The notes below the pieces were generated by a model. It was not told the origin of the DNA and ran no database searches. It was given only the letters and a program-made list of their open reading frames with translations. From Bacteroidota bacterium (lineage in GTDB: Bacteria > Bacteroidota > Rhodothermia > Rhodothermales > Salinibacteraceae): a DNA stretch of 36,534 nt. The stretch is taken from positions 1-36,534 of the forward strand of contig JAAAOT010000318.1 of NCBI GenBank assembly GCA_009908725.1, in the 5' to 3' direction. The position numbers and the translations under genes were made by a program. Each line of letters begins with the position of its first letter. Within the stretch, counting starts at the first letter, position 1. Positions 24,213 to 32,968 of the stretch are shown one piece after another.

Positions 24213-25877
24213 TCAGTCCTCGTCGCCCGCGGTCAATTCACGTTCGATGATACCGTCGAGGTAGGCGATGGCTGCGTCGTCCGTGGCGGGGAGATCGTCG
24301 TTGAACACGGCATCTTTCACGGCACCGGTCGCGCGACGTTCAGGCCCGCTCATGCGCTGCAGCATCGTTTCGAAGAGGTCTCCCCGTCGGAGCGCCTCAT
24401 CTTTCATATCCATCAGGTACTGGAAGGCCGGGTCATGCTGGTTCGGAATCTCGCCGTCGAGGATTGCTTCCCGGATCCATTCTTTCGCGATGCCGACGGC
24501 AACGCCCTCGTCGATGCCGAGCGTCTCCATGATCTCGTAGCCGTCGACGGGCGGTTCGAAGTTGCGCAGCCGGTCTTTTTCCTCGACCTCCTGCATTTTC
24601 TCCTCGACGTCGTCGAACGCGCTGAGATAGCGCTGTCGTCGGCGGGGGTTGCCGCTCGTGACGTCGCTTCGGACGAAGGTCATCAGATCGTCAATGTCAT
24701 CCCCCGCTTCAAATAGTAAACGGCGGACGGCGGAGTCGGTCACGTCGTCGTCGACGAGCGCGATCGGTCGGTGGTGCAGCCGGACGAGCTTCTCTACGTA
24801 GCGCATCCGTTCATCCGTCGGAAGACGCAGGTTCCGGAAGATGCGCGGCACCTTGCGTGCGCTTCGTTCTTCGTGTCCGTGAAAGGTCCAGCCATTCTGC
24901 GGGTCGAACCGTTTGGTTTCCGGCTTGGCGATGTCGTGCAGGATCGCAACCCAGCGGAGCCAGAGGGTGTCCTCCCCGTCCCGGTCAGCGGTTCGCTCGG
25001 CGACGTTGTCGAGCACCTTCAGCGTGTGGTAAAAGTTGTCCTTGTGCCGGCGTCCCTTGACTTCATCGACCCCTTTTAGCTTCTGCAGTTCGGGGAAAAT
25101 GTGCTGCAGAATGCCGGTTGCTTCCAGAATCTTGAACCCGATCGAGGGCTGGTCGGCGGCGACGATCTTTTGAAGTTCGTTGGTGATGCGTTCCTGGCTC
25201 AGGATGTCGACCCGGTCTGCCTTCGATTTCATCGCATCGAAGACGCGGTCGGACACGCGAAACTCTAGCTGCGTGGCGAATCGGGCGGCGCGGATCATAC
25301 GCAGCGGATCGTCCTCGAACGTCTCTTCCGGATCGAGCGGCGTGTCGATCGTCTGCCGCTGCAGGTCCGACCTTCCCTCGAACGGATCCAGAATTTCCCC
25401 GAAGCGGTCCGGTGTGAGGTGGACGGCCATGGCATTGATCGTAAAGTCGCGGCGGTGCTGGTCGTCGTCCAGCGTGCCGTCCTCCACGATGGGCTTGCGC
25501 GAGTCGGACCGGTAGCTCTCCTTGCGCGCGGCGACGAACTCGAGGACAAGCGGTTCGTCTTCCTCGTCCGGTCCCCACTGCTCGGGTGGGATTCGGATGG
25601 CGGCGGTGCCGAAGTTGGGGTAGACGTGGGCGGTGTACCCGCCGAGGTCTTCCGCCACGGCCCGTGCGAGCGCGATACCGGTTTCCGGCCCGACCGTCAC
25701 AAAGTCGAGGTCCGTAGTGGGCCGGTCCAGGAGAACGTCGCGGACGAGCCCGCCGACCGCGTAGGCTTCAATCGACGTCTCTTCCGCCACCACCCCGATC
25801 CGCCGCAAAATGTCAGCATACGGGCGGTCATCAAGGGCACTTGCGATGGACTCGGCGGTGAGGGACGGCACAGGCAC
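24213..25877 (-). CDS. cca: CCA-adding tRNA nucleotidyltransferase with HD domain
   Basis: About 554 residues. The class II nucleotidyltransferase core has the GGLVRDVLL helix and the catalytic DLD metal-binding motif within the first 60 residues. The RRDFTINAMA motif, the DPF-G-DL segment and the DDPLRMIRAARF motif of the RNA-binding neck follow. An HD domain is in the middle (ILHDIAKPETKRF, FHGHEE, RLHHRP), giving the combined cca-HD architecture. It adds or repairs the 3' CCA of tRNA in the cytoplasm; poly(A) polymerase I is the alternative family member. The start is uncertain: GTG at 25877 or 25871, or TTG at 25919, all in frame. A TATATG-like sequence near 25932-25938 would favour one of the GTG codons. 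Confidence 0.9.
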   Translation of the reverse strand: MPVPSLTAESIASALDDRPYADILRRIGVVAEETSIEAYAVGGLVRDVLLDRPTTDLDFVTVGPETGIALARAVAEDLGGYTAHVYPNFGTAAIRIPPEQWGPDEEDEPLVLEFVAARKESYRSDSRKPIVEDGTLDDDQHRRDFTINAMAVHLTPDRFGEILDPFEGRSDLQRQTIDTPLDPEETFEDDPLRMIRAARFATQLEFRVSDRVFDAMKSKADRVDILSQERITNELQKIVAADQPSIGFKILEATGILQHIFPELQKLKGVDEVKGRRHKDNFYHTLKVLDNVAERTADRDGEDTLWLRWVAILHDIAKPETKRFDPQNGWTFHGHEERSARKVPRIFRNLRLPTDERMRYVEKLVRLHHRPIALVDDDVTDSAVRRLLFEAGDDIDDLMTFVRSDVTSGNPRRRQRYLSAFDDVEEKMQEVEEKDRLRNFEPPVDGYEIMETLGIDEGVAVGIAKEWIREAILDGEIPNQHDPAFQYLMDMKDEALRRGDLFETMLQRMSGPERRATGAVKDAVFNDDLPATDDAAIAYLDGIIERELTAGDED

Positions 25878-26030
25878 GAAACGCGACAGTCGGACGGACG
25901 GCGAGGGGGGAGCGATCAAGCGATCCCGACCACATATAACGACGCGGAGAGCACGTCAGTTCGATGACGTGGTGGTTGGCCGCCCTGGATGCGCCGATCT
26001 TCGTCCCGATTTTGACGCGGAGCGGTGCGG

Positions 26031-26471
26031 CTACCGGGGCGGGGTAGACTCGCTGTCTTTGATGATCCTCCGGGCGGCTTCGATGGTTTCCGCAAACCGG
26101 ACCTGACCTTCCACGCCCAGTTGCTCCACGAACGCGCGGAGGCCCGGGTGGGGTGATCGGCCGCCGTCGACCATGAGGAAAAGGCCGGGCTCTGCGTCGA
26201 AGACGCGCGCGATGTAATAGAATAGCGCTCCGATCGCGTCGGACTGCAGCATCACGAGGTCGGGGTACAGGGCCATGACCGTGAACCCCGGCTCGATTGA
26301 TTTCAGCACGTCTCGGAGCGGGGCGAGTTCGCGTCGGACCTCCGCTCCGGAGATCGTCCCTTCTGCCTCAACGACGATGTGAGGCGCAGTCTGTGACTGT
26401 CGAAACGAAATCATGGGTGAAACAAGCTCAGAAGACTCTGACGCATCCGGATAGTGAGGCTGGGCAGACAT
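26031..26471 (-). CDS. STAS-like small protein
   Basis: Up to 146 residues from the ATG at 26471; a second ATG at 26414 gives 127 residues and starts directly before the folded part (MISFRQSQTAPHIVVEAEG). The alternating pattern (IVVEAEGTISG, then a helix, VMALYPDLVMLQSDAIGALF, LFLMVDGG, and a final helix) resembles STAS/SpoIIAA-like domains, which bind nucleotides or partner-switch in anti-sigma systems. The conserved phospho-Ser region of anti-sigma-factor antagonists is not convincing: it reads MLQSDAIGAL. There is no signal peptide. The neighbours (CCA enzyme and aldolase) give no clue to a pathway. Family call is tentative. Confidence 0.68.
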   Translation of the reverse strand: MSAQPHYPDASESSELVSPMISFRQSQTAPHIVVEAEGTISGAEVRRELAPLRDVLKSIEPGFTVMALYPDLVMLQSDAIGALFYYIARVFDAEPGLFLMVDGGRSPHPGLRAFVEQLGVEGQVRFAETIEAARRIIKDSESTPPR

Positions 26472-26703
26472 GGGCCGGAGGGTGCGTGTCCGTACTCGAT
26501 CGGAGAGATTCAGGTGGGTTCGTCCATCGGTACGTTACGAAACGTTCGCCGGTCGTGGCGATTCGGCGGGGCGTCTTCAGACCAAAACTCCGGTGGGTTT
26601 CGATGTAGTCATACGGCCGATACGCTGCATCACCTGGGATGATGTATCCGTGTGGGGTGTGCGTGCGTCGACGGGACGCGGCGTCTTCGCAGCAGGGTTG
26701 GAT

Positions 26704-27861
26704 TCAGGTGGCGACGGGCCAGCGCTCGATCACTTCGTCATCGTCGACGACCAGAAGTTCGTCCTGTGTGGCGACGGTGACGCAGGCGTGATTCGGCACC
26801 AACCGTACGCGATCCCCGACCTCAAACGTTGCGGCGCCTGGAATTTTCAGCCAGCCGTGCTCTTCGCTCAGCCCCGTGATGTCGACGTGGGGATGCTCGC
26901 GCATGTAGGTCGCGTTGTAAAGGGCGATGCCGTACCCGTCCGTGCAGGCTCCGGTGTCGGTGGTTACAACTTTCTTGCCGGCATCGATGTACGCGCGTTC
27001 CGTGCCGGAATCTTCACGCCGCTTGCTGACGATCCGTCCCAGCACGGTAAGCGCGCAGTCGTCGAGTTCGCAGGCCCCAAGACCGACCTGGATGGCATCG
27101 TAGAACACGTAGTTCCCCGGGCGAACCTCCGTGATGGTAAGTTCGTCGCGTTCTCCGTTCTGAAAATGAGTCATCGTCGGGGTCGACCCGATGCTGACCT
27201 CGAACGCCTGCCGGTCACGGTCCGGTGCCGCGGCATCGAACATGGCGGCAGCCACTTCCAGGATCCGTTCACGCTCCTCGAGGGCCGTCCGCTTCAGGGC
27301 GTCGTCCCGCGTTTCGCCTGTCTTCGGGCCGTGGTAGCCCTGCCCGGCGTGGGTTAGAACTCCGCAGAGGTCGAGTCCTGGGGCATCTGCAACCTGCCGG
27401 GCGAGCGCAACCGCCTCGTTCGGCTTGCCGAACGGTACGCCGCAACGGCCGTGGCCGACGTCGACCTCGATCAAGACCTCGACGTCGCGCCCTGCATCGG
27501 CGAAGAAATCGGACGCCTGCGAGATCCCGGCCAGCGTGTCAACGCAGAAAGAAATCCGGGCGTGGTCCATCAGCGCGAGGAGTCGCTCGTACTTGTCGGC
27601 GCCGATCACCGTGTAGGCGAGGCGAATATCGTCGAAGCCGGCGGCGACGAACGCTTCGGCTTCCGGGACCGTAGCGACGGTGAGTCCGTCCGCTCCCTGC
27701 TCGACCTGGCGCTTCGCGATGTCGACCGACTTGTGGGTTTTTATGTGGGGCCGCAGGGCGACATTCTGTTCTGTGGCCCGCGATTGCATGTGCTTGATGT
27801 TTCGGTCAAGCCGACCGCGATCCACAAGAACGGCGGGTGTGTGTACGTCGTCGATCAGCAT
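26704..27861 (-). CDS. D-threonine aldolase / D-serine dehydratase-like PLP enzyme
   Basis: About 385 residues from the ATG at 27861 (MLIDDVHTPAVLVDRGRL). The frame runs far upstream antisense-like into the next gene, but only from this Met does it look like protein of the family. The alanine-racemase N-terminal TIM barrel carries the PLP lysine in RPHIKTHKS (about residue 44-46). ADGLTVATVPEAEAF and EVDVGHGRCGVPFG follow. The C-terminal domain has the DSD-type metal-binding pattern LSEEHGWL and PNHACVTV. The likely reaction is cleavage of D-threonine-like beta-hydroxy-D-amino acids to glycine and an aldehyde, or dehydration of D-serine; substrate cannot be told apart here. It lies 112 bases after the cyclophilin gene on the same strand. 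Confidence 0.88.
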   Translation of the reverse strand: MLIDDVHTPAVLVDRGRLDRNIKHMQSRATEQNVALRPHIKTHKSVDIAKRQVEQGADGLTVATVPEAEAFVAAGFDDIRLAYTVIGADKYERLLALMDHARISFCVDTLAGISQASDFFADAGRDVEVLIEVDVGHGRCGVPFGKPNEAVALARQVADAPGLDLCGVLTHAGQGYHGPKTGETRDDALKRTALEERERILEVAAAMFDAAAPDRDRQAFEVSIGSTPTMTHFQNGERDELTITEVRPGNYVFYDAIQVGLGACELDDCALTVLGRIVSKRREDSGTERAYIDAGKKVVTTDTGACTDGYGIALYNATYMREHPHVDITGLSEEHGWLKIPGAATFEVGDRVRLVPNHACVTVATQDELLVVDDDEVIERWPVAT

Positions 27862-27973
27862 TCGGGGGCGGAAGAAGAGAGAGCGTGGAAGCGGGGCGCG
27901 TGAGGCGGCGGAGCAACAGGTAGAAGGCATCGGCCCGTTCACCGGACGTACTAAGGCTGTACGCGGCGATAGT

Positions 27974-30067
27974 TCACCGTTCGTCATCCTCCACGACCTG
28001 CGTAGAGAGGATGCTGTCATCGGGGAGCAGGCGGTCCACCACATCCATACCCTCGACGACGCGTCCGAAGGCGGTGTAGCGTCCGTCCAGATGGGGTTGC
28101 ATGCTGTGGGTGATAAAGAACTGGCTCCCCTCGGTGTCTTTTCCTGCGCTTGCGATGCCGGCCGTTCCACGCTGGTAGGGGATACGGGTGAACTCCGACC
28201 GAATCGTAAATCCGGGCCCACCCCACCCGTCATAGCGAGCGACGTCACCCCCCTGGACGACGAAGTTGGGGACGACGCGATGAAAGGGGACGCCGTCGTA
28301 TGCTCCTTCGTGAGCCAGGCTGGTGAGCGTCGTCACCGTTTGCGGCGCCTGTTCGACGTCCATCTCGATGACGACCCGGCCGCGATTGGTTTCGAGGATG
28401 AGGCGGGGATGCCGGCCGAGGGGTTCGGCGGCCGACCAGTCGATCGGTCGGGTGTCGACGGTTTCGTCATCGACCGGTACCTCCGTTCCGGTGTGGTTTG
28501 CCAGGGAGGTGGCGGCCGTCGCGCGGATCACGGGGTGCTCGTGCTGAAGCTGCTCCCGGAGCGCGGCGGTGGCGGCGTCCGACCCGGGGACCTCGCCGAG
28601 AGCCCGGAGAATCGCTGTCATGCCTTCGAGGTCGTCGGGGGTCGAGAGTTGCTCCAGTGTGCTCGTGAGGATACCGGTCGCTCCCTGCGTTGCAAAGGAG
28701 GAATCCGCAAGGGCGGGTGCTGCGGCGTTGATTGTAGCGACGTCCCCACGAAAGACGCCCGCCGCGAGGGGTTCGAAGTAGCGCGACACGCGGGCGGGGC
28801 TGAGCCGGTCGGCGCCTGCATGTCGCCGTTCCCATCGGTCGGCGATCGCGCTAAGGGCGGCTGCAGCCGCGCGCGGGTCATCGCTCCGGGCGGCGGCCGT
28901 GAGGGCGGGAGAGATGCGATCCGTCTTGAGGTAGGCAAGGGCGGGGAGAGCTGCCGCGTGCGCAACGGCGCTGCGCTGGGAGGCGTATCGGCGCACGATG
29001 CCCTGGACGAACGGCCGCCCGACTGGGTCGTCGGAGCTCCGGGCGATGCACTGGAGCAGCCGCCCGACCACGCGCCACCGGTCGGGGTGGGCTTCCACCC
29101 ATGTGATGAGCGCGCCCGACTGGGATGGAGCAATCGTGGCATGGGAAAGGACCTCCGCCGCGGTGATGGCTACATGCGGAATGCTGTCGTTTAGGCTCTC
29201 CGTCAGGGCCGCGACAACCGTGGGTCGATCGGTGCGGGGGGCGAGCGCCGTCGCCGCACTAACGCGCGCCCGCCAGTCGGTGGCAGCACGGAGTGCGTCG
29301 AAGAGCAGCGGATCGTCCGCCGGGTCGTCCAGGCGGCCGACGGCCCGGATCAGATGCATGGCCGCAGGGTCGCCCGGAGCCGACGTCGTAAGTTCGGACC
29401 GTACGTCACCGGCGCGATGTTGCCACGGGGTGCTGGACTCCATTCGGCCAAAGTAGTAGGCTGCGTTCTGCCGGACGGTCGGGTCGTCCGTTTCGGTTAG
29501 AAGCCCGACAAGCCGGTCGACCGCAAGCGAGTCGTGGATGCCGCGCAGGCCGAACCGGGCGACGGAAAGCGCGAGCGTCGCTTCAAGGGTGCCGGCAAGA
29601 TCCTGTTCGACCATCCGGCGAAGGTTTTCTTCGGTGCCCGTCTTGCCTAACGCTTCGATAGCAAGGCGCCGGACTTCGGGCGCCGTGTCATCGAGTGCGC
29701 GAAAGAGAGGCTCCGCCGGGACATCCCCCGGCATCTGACCGAGCGCGAACGCCGCGTCGGCACGGACCTGTGGCGACGGGTCATCGACCAGGCGATCCAG
29801 AAGGAGGGGTACAGCCGATGAATCTTGCACCGACGCCAGGGCAAATGCTGCGCGCGCCCGGACCGCGGCATCGTCAGCGTCGAGATTCCCCATCACGGCG
29901 TCAGCGTCGCGCCGGACCTGTGCGTTCACCACCTTCTGCAGTTCGTCGGCGGTCAGCAGGCCGTCAGATGGCCGGGTGTCCGTGGGGGGGACCTGTGCCT
30001 GCACGGAGCCGGTGAGGAGGGAGGCGAGCAGAACCGTGAAGAGAAGCGTGCGAGCAATGGCAGCCAT
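27974..30067 (-). CDS. HEAT-repeat protein fused to a cyclophilin-type peptidyl-prolyl isomerase
   Basis: About 697 residues from the ATG at 30067, which gives a typical signal peptide (AAIARTLLFTVLLASLLTG, then VQAQ); an upstream Met at 30115 is possible. Residues 40-520 are helical HEAT/PBS-lyase-like repeats (for example VRARAAFALASVQDSSAVPLL, VRADAAFALGQM, VRRLAIEALGKTG). Residues about 540-690 are a cyclophilin domain with PFHRVVPNFVVQGGD and GSQFFITHSMQPHLDG, which carry the catalytic Arg and core residues. It should catalyse proline isomerisation during folding in the periplasm, with the solenoid binding clients or partners. Similar HEAT-cyclophilin fusions occur in Bacteroidota. It is the first gene of a minus-strand run that includes the aldolase gene. 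Confidence 0.9.
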   Translation of the reverse strand: MAAIARTLLFTVLLASLLTGSVQAQVPPTDTRPSDGLLTADELQKVVNAQVRRDADAVMGNLDADDAAVRARAAFALASVQDSSAVPLLLDRLVDDPSPQVRADAAFALGQMPGDVPAEPLFRALDDTAPEVRRLAIEALGKTGTEENLRRMVEQDLAGTLEATLALSVARFGLRGIHDSLAVDRLVGLLTETDDPTVRQNAAYYFGRMESSTPWQHRAGDVRSELTTSAPGDPAAMHLIRAVGRLDDPADDPLLFDALRAATDWRARVSAATALAPRTDRPTVVAALTESLNDSIPHVAITAAEVLSHATIAPSQSGALITWVEAHPDRWRVVGRLLQCIARSSDDPVGRPFVQGIVRRYASQRSAVAHAAALPALAYLKTDRISPALTAAARSDDPRAAAAALSAIADRWERRHAGADRLSPARVSRYFEPLAAGVFRGDVATINAAAPALADSSFATQGATGILTSTLEQLSTPDDLEGMTAILRALGEVPGSDAATAALREQLQHEHPVIRATAATSLANHTGTEVPVDDETVDTRPIDWSAAEPLGRHPRLILETNRGRVVIEMDVEQAPQTVTTLTSLAHEGAYDGVPFHRVVPNFVVQGGDVARYDGWGGPGFTIRSEFTRIPYQRGTAGIASAGKDTEGSQFFITHSMQPHLDGRYTAFGRVVEGMDVVDRLLPDDSILSTQVVEDDER

Positions 30068-30187
30068 GAACGACGAGGCGAGAGCGGAAGCGGGAGACCG
30101 GAGCGGTCCAAACATAGAAGCGCGAGGGGCGCGATGCAACGCGGCGCATCGGCCCGACGGTCTGCGATCCGCCCGCCCGTATGGCGT

Positions 30188-30229
30188 AAAAAAAAGCGAC
30201 GCCCGGAAGCTGGATCAGCTCCGGGCGTC
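30188..30229 (-). terminator. Rho-independent terminator of carbonic anhydrase 1
   Basis: The stem GACGCCCGG (30198-30206) pairs with CCGGGCGTC (30221-30229), and an inner stem AGCTG/CAGCT pairs around a GAT loop. Eight T residues follow on the minus strand (30188-30195). It lies about 45 bases after the stop codon of the carbonic anhydrase gene. Confidence 0.92.
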
Positions 30230-30273
30230 ACGTGGGGCTCCGGCTGGAGTCCCAGATGGTATGGAGGTACGGC

Positions 30274-31074
30274 TTACAGCTCGGCGACCTCAACCGTGCG
30301 GTCGTTCAGCGGCTGGATGGGCCGCTCGTTGTCGTCGTGCATGTTCGTCAGCGTCTCAAGCTGCTCGGCCGAGATCGAAACCGGGGTCTCCATCACGTGC
30401 CACGAAACGACCTCCGAGCACGGCGGCGTCGTGAGCGAACCGCTGTAGGTGTACGCGGTCCGGTCATCCGGTAGCAGCGATCCGGCGTTGAAGTTGACGG
30501 CGCCGGCCTCCTCGATATTCGGGATGTTGTTCCAGAACTCGGCGAGTGCGGCGTTCTCTTCGCCTTCTTCGAACATTACACCGACGACGGCGAGCTGGCC
30601 GTCATCTGCGGCGTGGACGAGGTGGACTTCCGCGGGGTAGCGCGTGCCGTCGATCGTGTGCTCGCTTGGCGTGTGGAAGTGCAGTTGCGCGAGCTGATAG
30701 GCTTTGTCGTCGATGGTCAGTGTGCCACCGGAGATATCCATCTGCAGCACGTAACCGGCATCCTTGAGGGTCCCCTCAGCCGGCTCGTAGCTCATGCTGA
30801 TGGAAGACGTCTCTTCGGGATTGTCGCCCGTCGGGATGTCGATGGGCGACTGCATCTGACCATCGCAGGCTGCGAAGTCTTCCGAAATGTCGGCCCAGTT
30901 CTCCGGGGCCCCTTCACCGGAGTATCCCCACTCCACGTTCTGCATTTCGTCCGCTTCCGCGGTTTCGGCAGCCTCATCCGCTTCGGTGGCAGCCGTATCC
31001 GATTCGGACTGACAGCCGGTGAAGGTGAAAAGTAGGAGGATGAGTGCGAAAGAAATACTGGAAATACGAGTCAT
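30274..31074 (-). CDS. Alpha-type carbonic anhydrase lipoprotein
   Basis: A 266-residue protein that interconverts CO2 and bicarbonate. The signal peptide (SFALILLLFTFTGC) ends in a lipobox with Cys21, so it should be anchored on the periplasmic side of a membrane. An acidic Ala/Glu/Asp linker follows. The alpha-CA domain contains WGYSGEGAPENW, QSPIDI, the zinc ligands His132 and His134 (LHFHTPSEH) and His151 (EVHLVH), and the GSLTTPPCSE substrate-pocket motif. A Cys pair (AACDG and PPCSE) fits the conserved disulfide. It is the downstream member of a tandem pair with the gene at 31606-32355, but a 531-base gap and its own terminator suggest separate transcription. Confidence 0.96.
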   Translation of the reverse strand: MTRISSISFALILLLFTFTGCQSESDTAATEADEAAETAEADEMQNVEWGYSGEGAPENWADISEDFAACDGQMQSPIDIPTGDNPEETSSISMSYEPAEGTLKDAGYVLQMDISGGTLTIDDKAYQLAQLHFHTPSEHTIDGTRYPAEVHLVHAADDGQLAVVGVMFEEGEENAALAEFWNNIPNIEEAGAVNFNAGSLLPDDRTAYTYSGSLTTPPCSEVVSWHVMETPVSISAEQLETLTNMHDDNERPIQPLNDRTVEVAEL

Positions 31075-31105
31075 CGTGTCGACAGATCAATCACAGAGGT
31101 TGGGT

Positions 31106-31139
31106 GACTCCGGCGGATGCCGGAGGACGGGAGTCCGTC
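31106..31139 (-). promoter_or_regulatory. Leader with two adjacent hairpins and an alternative pairing
   Basis: Upstream of carbonic anhydrase 1, CTCCGGC (31108-31114) pairs with GCCGGAG (31119-31125) around a 4-base loop, and GACGG (31126-31130) pairs with CCGTC (31135-31139) around another 4-base loop. GACTCC (31106-31111) can instead pair with GGAGTC (31130-31135), which would disrupt both. The structure begins 32 bases before the start codon. A regulatory role is inference; the same stems form on either strand. Confidence 0.35.
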
Positions 31140-31605
31140 GGAGCGAACGGGTTCAGCGCCACAATATGATCCGCTCATTCCGGCCCCGAGCCAGAATCAT
31201 CGAGGCCGGCAAGTGCCCGAATTCACGGGCATCGACCTGGAGCGATTCTGGCTCAGACCCGGGCGGGGAACGGTCGGGTTCTAAGCCGTATCTGCGTGAT
31301 ACCACGGGGGAGATGGAACGACGCGCGAACCGAAGTTCGAACCTCCGCAGCAGTGCCATACAAGCTAACATGAGCGTCGGACTTACGCACATGTTCGGCA
31401 GTAACCGGGCAGTATGGCACCGCAATATCCCCACATTTTCTTCGCGCGGTCTGACTCATGCGAGATTACATGGTTCCGCAAAGACCTGTTCGTTCCACGA
31501 CGGAGCCGGATTGAGAGGAGTACGCGCTTCCGTTTACGGAGATAAACGATGGTACGTGCACCTGCTGGACGTGCCACGGGAGGGGCGGAGTGGCGAGGGT
31601 ACGCC
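31140..31605. other. Non-coding gap between the two carbonic anhydrase genes
   Basis: About 465 bases with several open frames on both strands but none with recognisable motifs or a good start. The largest, a plus-strand frame reaching from 31019 to 31609, overlaps the carbonic anhydrase 1 leader and has no domain. A TTCGAAC sequence near 31336 looks like a tRNA T-loop but has no matching stems. I see no supported gene. Confidence 0.4.
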
Positions 31606-32355
31606 TTAACGAGAATGTGGGTTGCGGACCGGATGCAGGAAGCTCACCTCGCGGTCGTTTAGGGGCTGGACGGGTCGATTGTTGTGGATGTTCGTCTCGG
31701 CATGTACGGCGGTCAGGTTCTCGATCTGAACGTCGGACAGGTACATCGGCTGCTTCATCACGAGCCACGTCACATCTTCCGTACAGGGCGGCGTCGTGAG
31801 GGAGCCTTCGTAGACGTAGACCTCCCGGCTTTCTGGCAGGAGAACGGCCGGGTTGAAGGGGAAGGGAGGCGCCGCTTCGACCGTGGGGAATGCAGACCAG
31901 ATCGGCGACAGGCCGGAATGCGTGTCTCCGTTTGCCATGAAAATGCCCAACACGACGATGTGGCCGTCATCGCCGACGTGTACGAGGTGGAGTTCACCGG
32001 GGAAGGCCTCGCCCCCAAGACGGTGCTCGCTTGGAGTGTGGAAATGGAACTGCACGAGCCGGTAGCTTTCGCCATTGAGCCGGAGGCGTCCCCCGTTGAG
32101 GGTCATCTGAACACCGTAGCTCTTGTAACTGAGCCGGCCTTTTGCCTTCTCGTAGCGTATGTCCAGGTCGATGGTCCCCTCTGTAGCCTCCCGGCGAGGG
32201 AGGTCGATGGGGGACTGATGCGAGCCGCTGCAGGCACAAAACTCCTGCGACAGGTCCGCCCAGTGCGAAGGGCCAACATCCCCGACGTATCCCCATTCCG
32301 CGTCCGTATCCATCTGCGTTTGATTGATCGATCCGTCGCTCCACTGACATCCCAT
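31606..32355 (-). CDS. Alpha-type carbonic anhydrase without export signal
   Basis: A 249-residue second alpha-CA. It has WGYVGDVGPSHW, QSPIDLP, zinc ligands His104 and His106 (FHFHTPSEH) and His123 (ELHLVH), with the same spacing as the first copy, and GSLTTPPCTE, so it should be active. Cysteines in EFCACSG and PPCTE would allow the usual disulfide. The protein begins MGCQWSDGS. In the first copy the lipobox reads TGCQS, so this start looks like the mature end of a lipoprotein whose signal peptide is gone. An in-frame stop (TAA) lies two codons upstream, and no other frame upstream resembles a leader. Alpha-CAs are normally exported, so a cytoplasmic form would be unusual. The other possibility is a leader lost by mutation. 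Confidence 0.93.
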   Translation of the reverse strand: MGCQWSDGSINQTQMDTDAEWGYVGDVGPSHWADLSQEFCACSGSHQSPIDLPRREATEGTIDLDIRYEKAKGRLSYKSYGVQMTLNGGRLRLNGESYRLVQFHFHTPSEHRLGGEAFPGELHLVHVGDDGHIVVLGIFMANGDTHSGLSPIWSAFPTVEAAPPFPFNPAVLLPESREVYVYEGSLTTPPCTEDVTWLVMKQPMYLSDVQIENLTAVHAETNIHNNRPVQPLNDREVSFLHPVRNPHSR

Positions 32356-32454
32356 GATACGTTAACTGCACACCCGCAGATGTCAGGGAAACCCCGTCCT
32401 GTCCCGTGGGGATGGATGATCCACCCGTGCGGTCATCGGGATGGTGGGGGAAAC

Positions 32455-32490
32455 GCAAAACGCCCCGGGGCCGTGGGCCGTCGGGGCGTT
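32455..32490 (-). terminator. Terminator of the atpD-atpC transcript
   Basis: AACGCCCCG (32459-32467) pairs with CGGGGCGTT (32482-32490), with a GC-rich 14-base loop that can pair further (GGCC/GGCC). Four T residues and then GCGTTT follow on the minus strand. It is 25 bases after the atpC stop codon. Confidence 0.82.
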
Positions 32491-32515
32491 GCGTAAGATG
32501 GATGGTGCGCGGCGG

Positions 32516-32959
32516 TCAGCGGCCGATTTCGCCCATCGAGATCCGTACACGGTTGCGTGCACGTTCGAGCGCTGCTTCTGCCTCCTCTCGTTCGGCGCCT
32601 TCGAGGCCTCCTTCCTTGAGTCGGCGTGCGGCGCGTTCCTCCGCTGCCTGAGCGCGTTCGACATCGATCTCCGATGCGGGCTCCACGGTCTCGGCGAGGA
32701 CGGTGACCTTGTTATCGATCACCTCGATAAACCCGCCGCTGGTGGCGAAGACCACCCGGTCGTCGTGGATATCGGCAAAGCGGTGCGCGTCTTTCGTTTT
32801 CACCGACAGCGTGCCGACGCCGAAAGCCGCGATCATGGGCGCGTGGTTGTAGAGAACCTCAAACGAGCCCTCTACGCCCGGTGCCCGGACGCCGGTGGCC
32901 TGGCCCTGAAAGACCCGGTCGTCGGGCGTCACGATGTCTACGTATAGATCGTCAGCCAT
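32516..32959 (-). CDS. atpC: ATP synthase F1 subunit epsilon
   Basis: A 147-residue subunit of the F1 central stalk. The N-terminal beta-sandwich is clear (LYVDIVTPDDRVFQG, VRAPGVEGSFEVLYNHAPMI, then FATSGGFIEVIDNKVTVLAE). The C-terminal helical hairpin (about 95-140, EIDVERAQAAEERAARRL) is long and very charged, so the inhibitory C-terminal arm is present. It follows atpD on the same strand, with a 55-base gap that contains four heptamer repeats, and is closed by a terminator. Subunits alpha, gamma, delta and the Fo genes are not in the window. Confidence 0.96.
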   Translation of the reverse strand: MADDLYVDIVTPDDRVFQGQATGVRAPGVEGSFEVLYNHAPMIAAFGVGTLSVKTKDAHRFADIHDDRVVFATSGGFIEVIDNKVTVLAETVEPASEIDVERAQAAEERAARRLKEGGLEGAEREEAEAALERARNRVRISMGEIGR

Positions 32960-32968
32960 AGATCAGTT

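Noticed and set aside
31325-31365. tRNA-like T-loop (TTCGAAC)
   Set aside because: The flanking bases do not form a 5-bp T stem and no acceptor or anticodon stem can be found nearby.
31019-31609. 196-residue plus-strand frame between the carbonic anhydrase genes
   Set aside because: No domain or export signal, starts inside the carbonic anhydrase 1 coding region in antisense, and composition looks non-coding.
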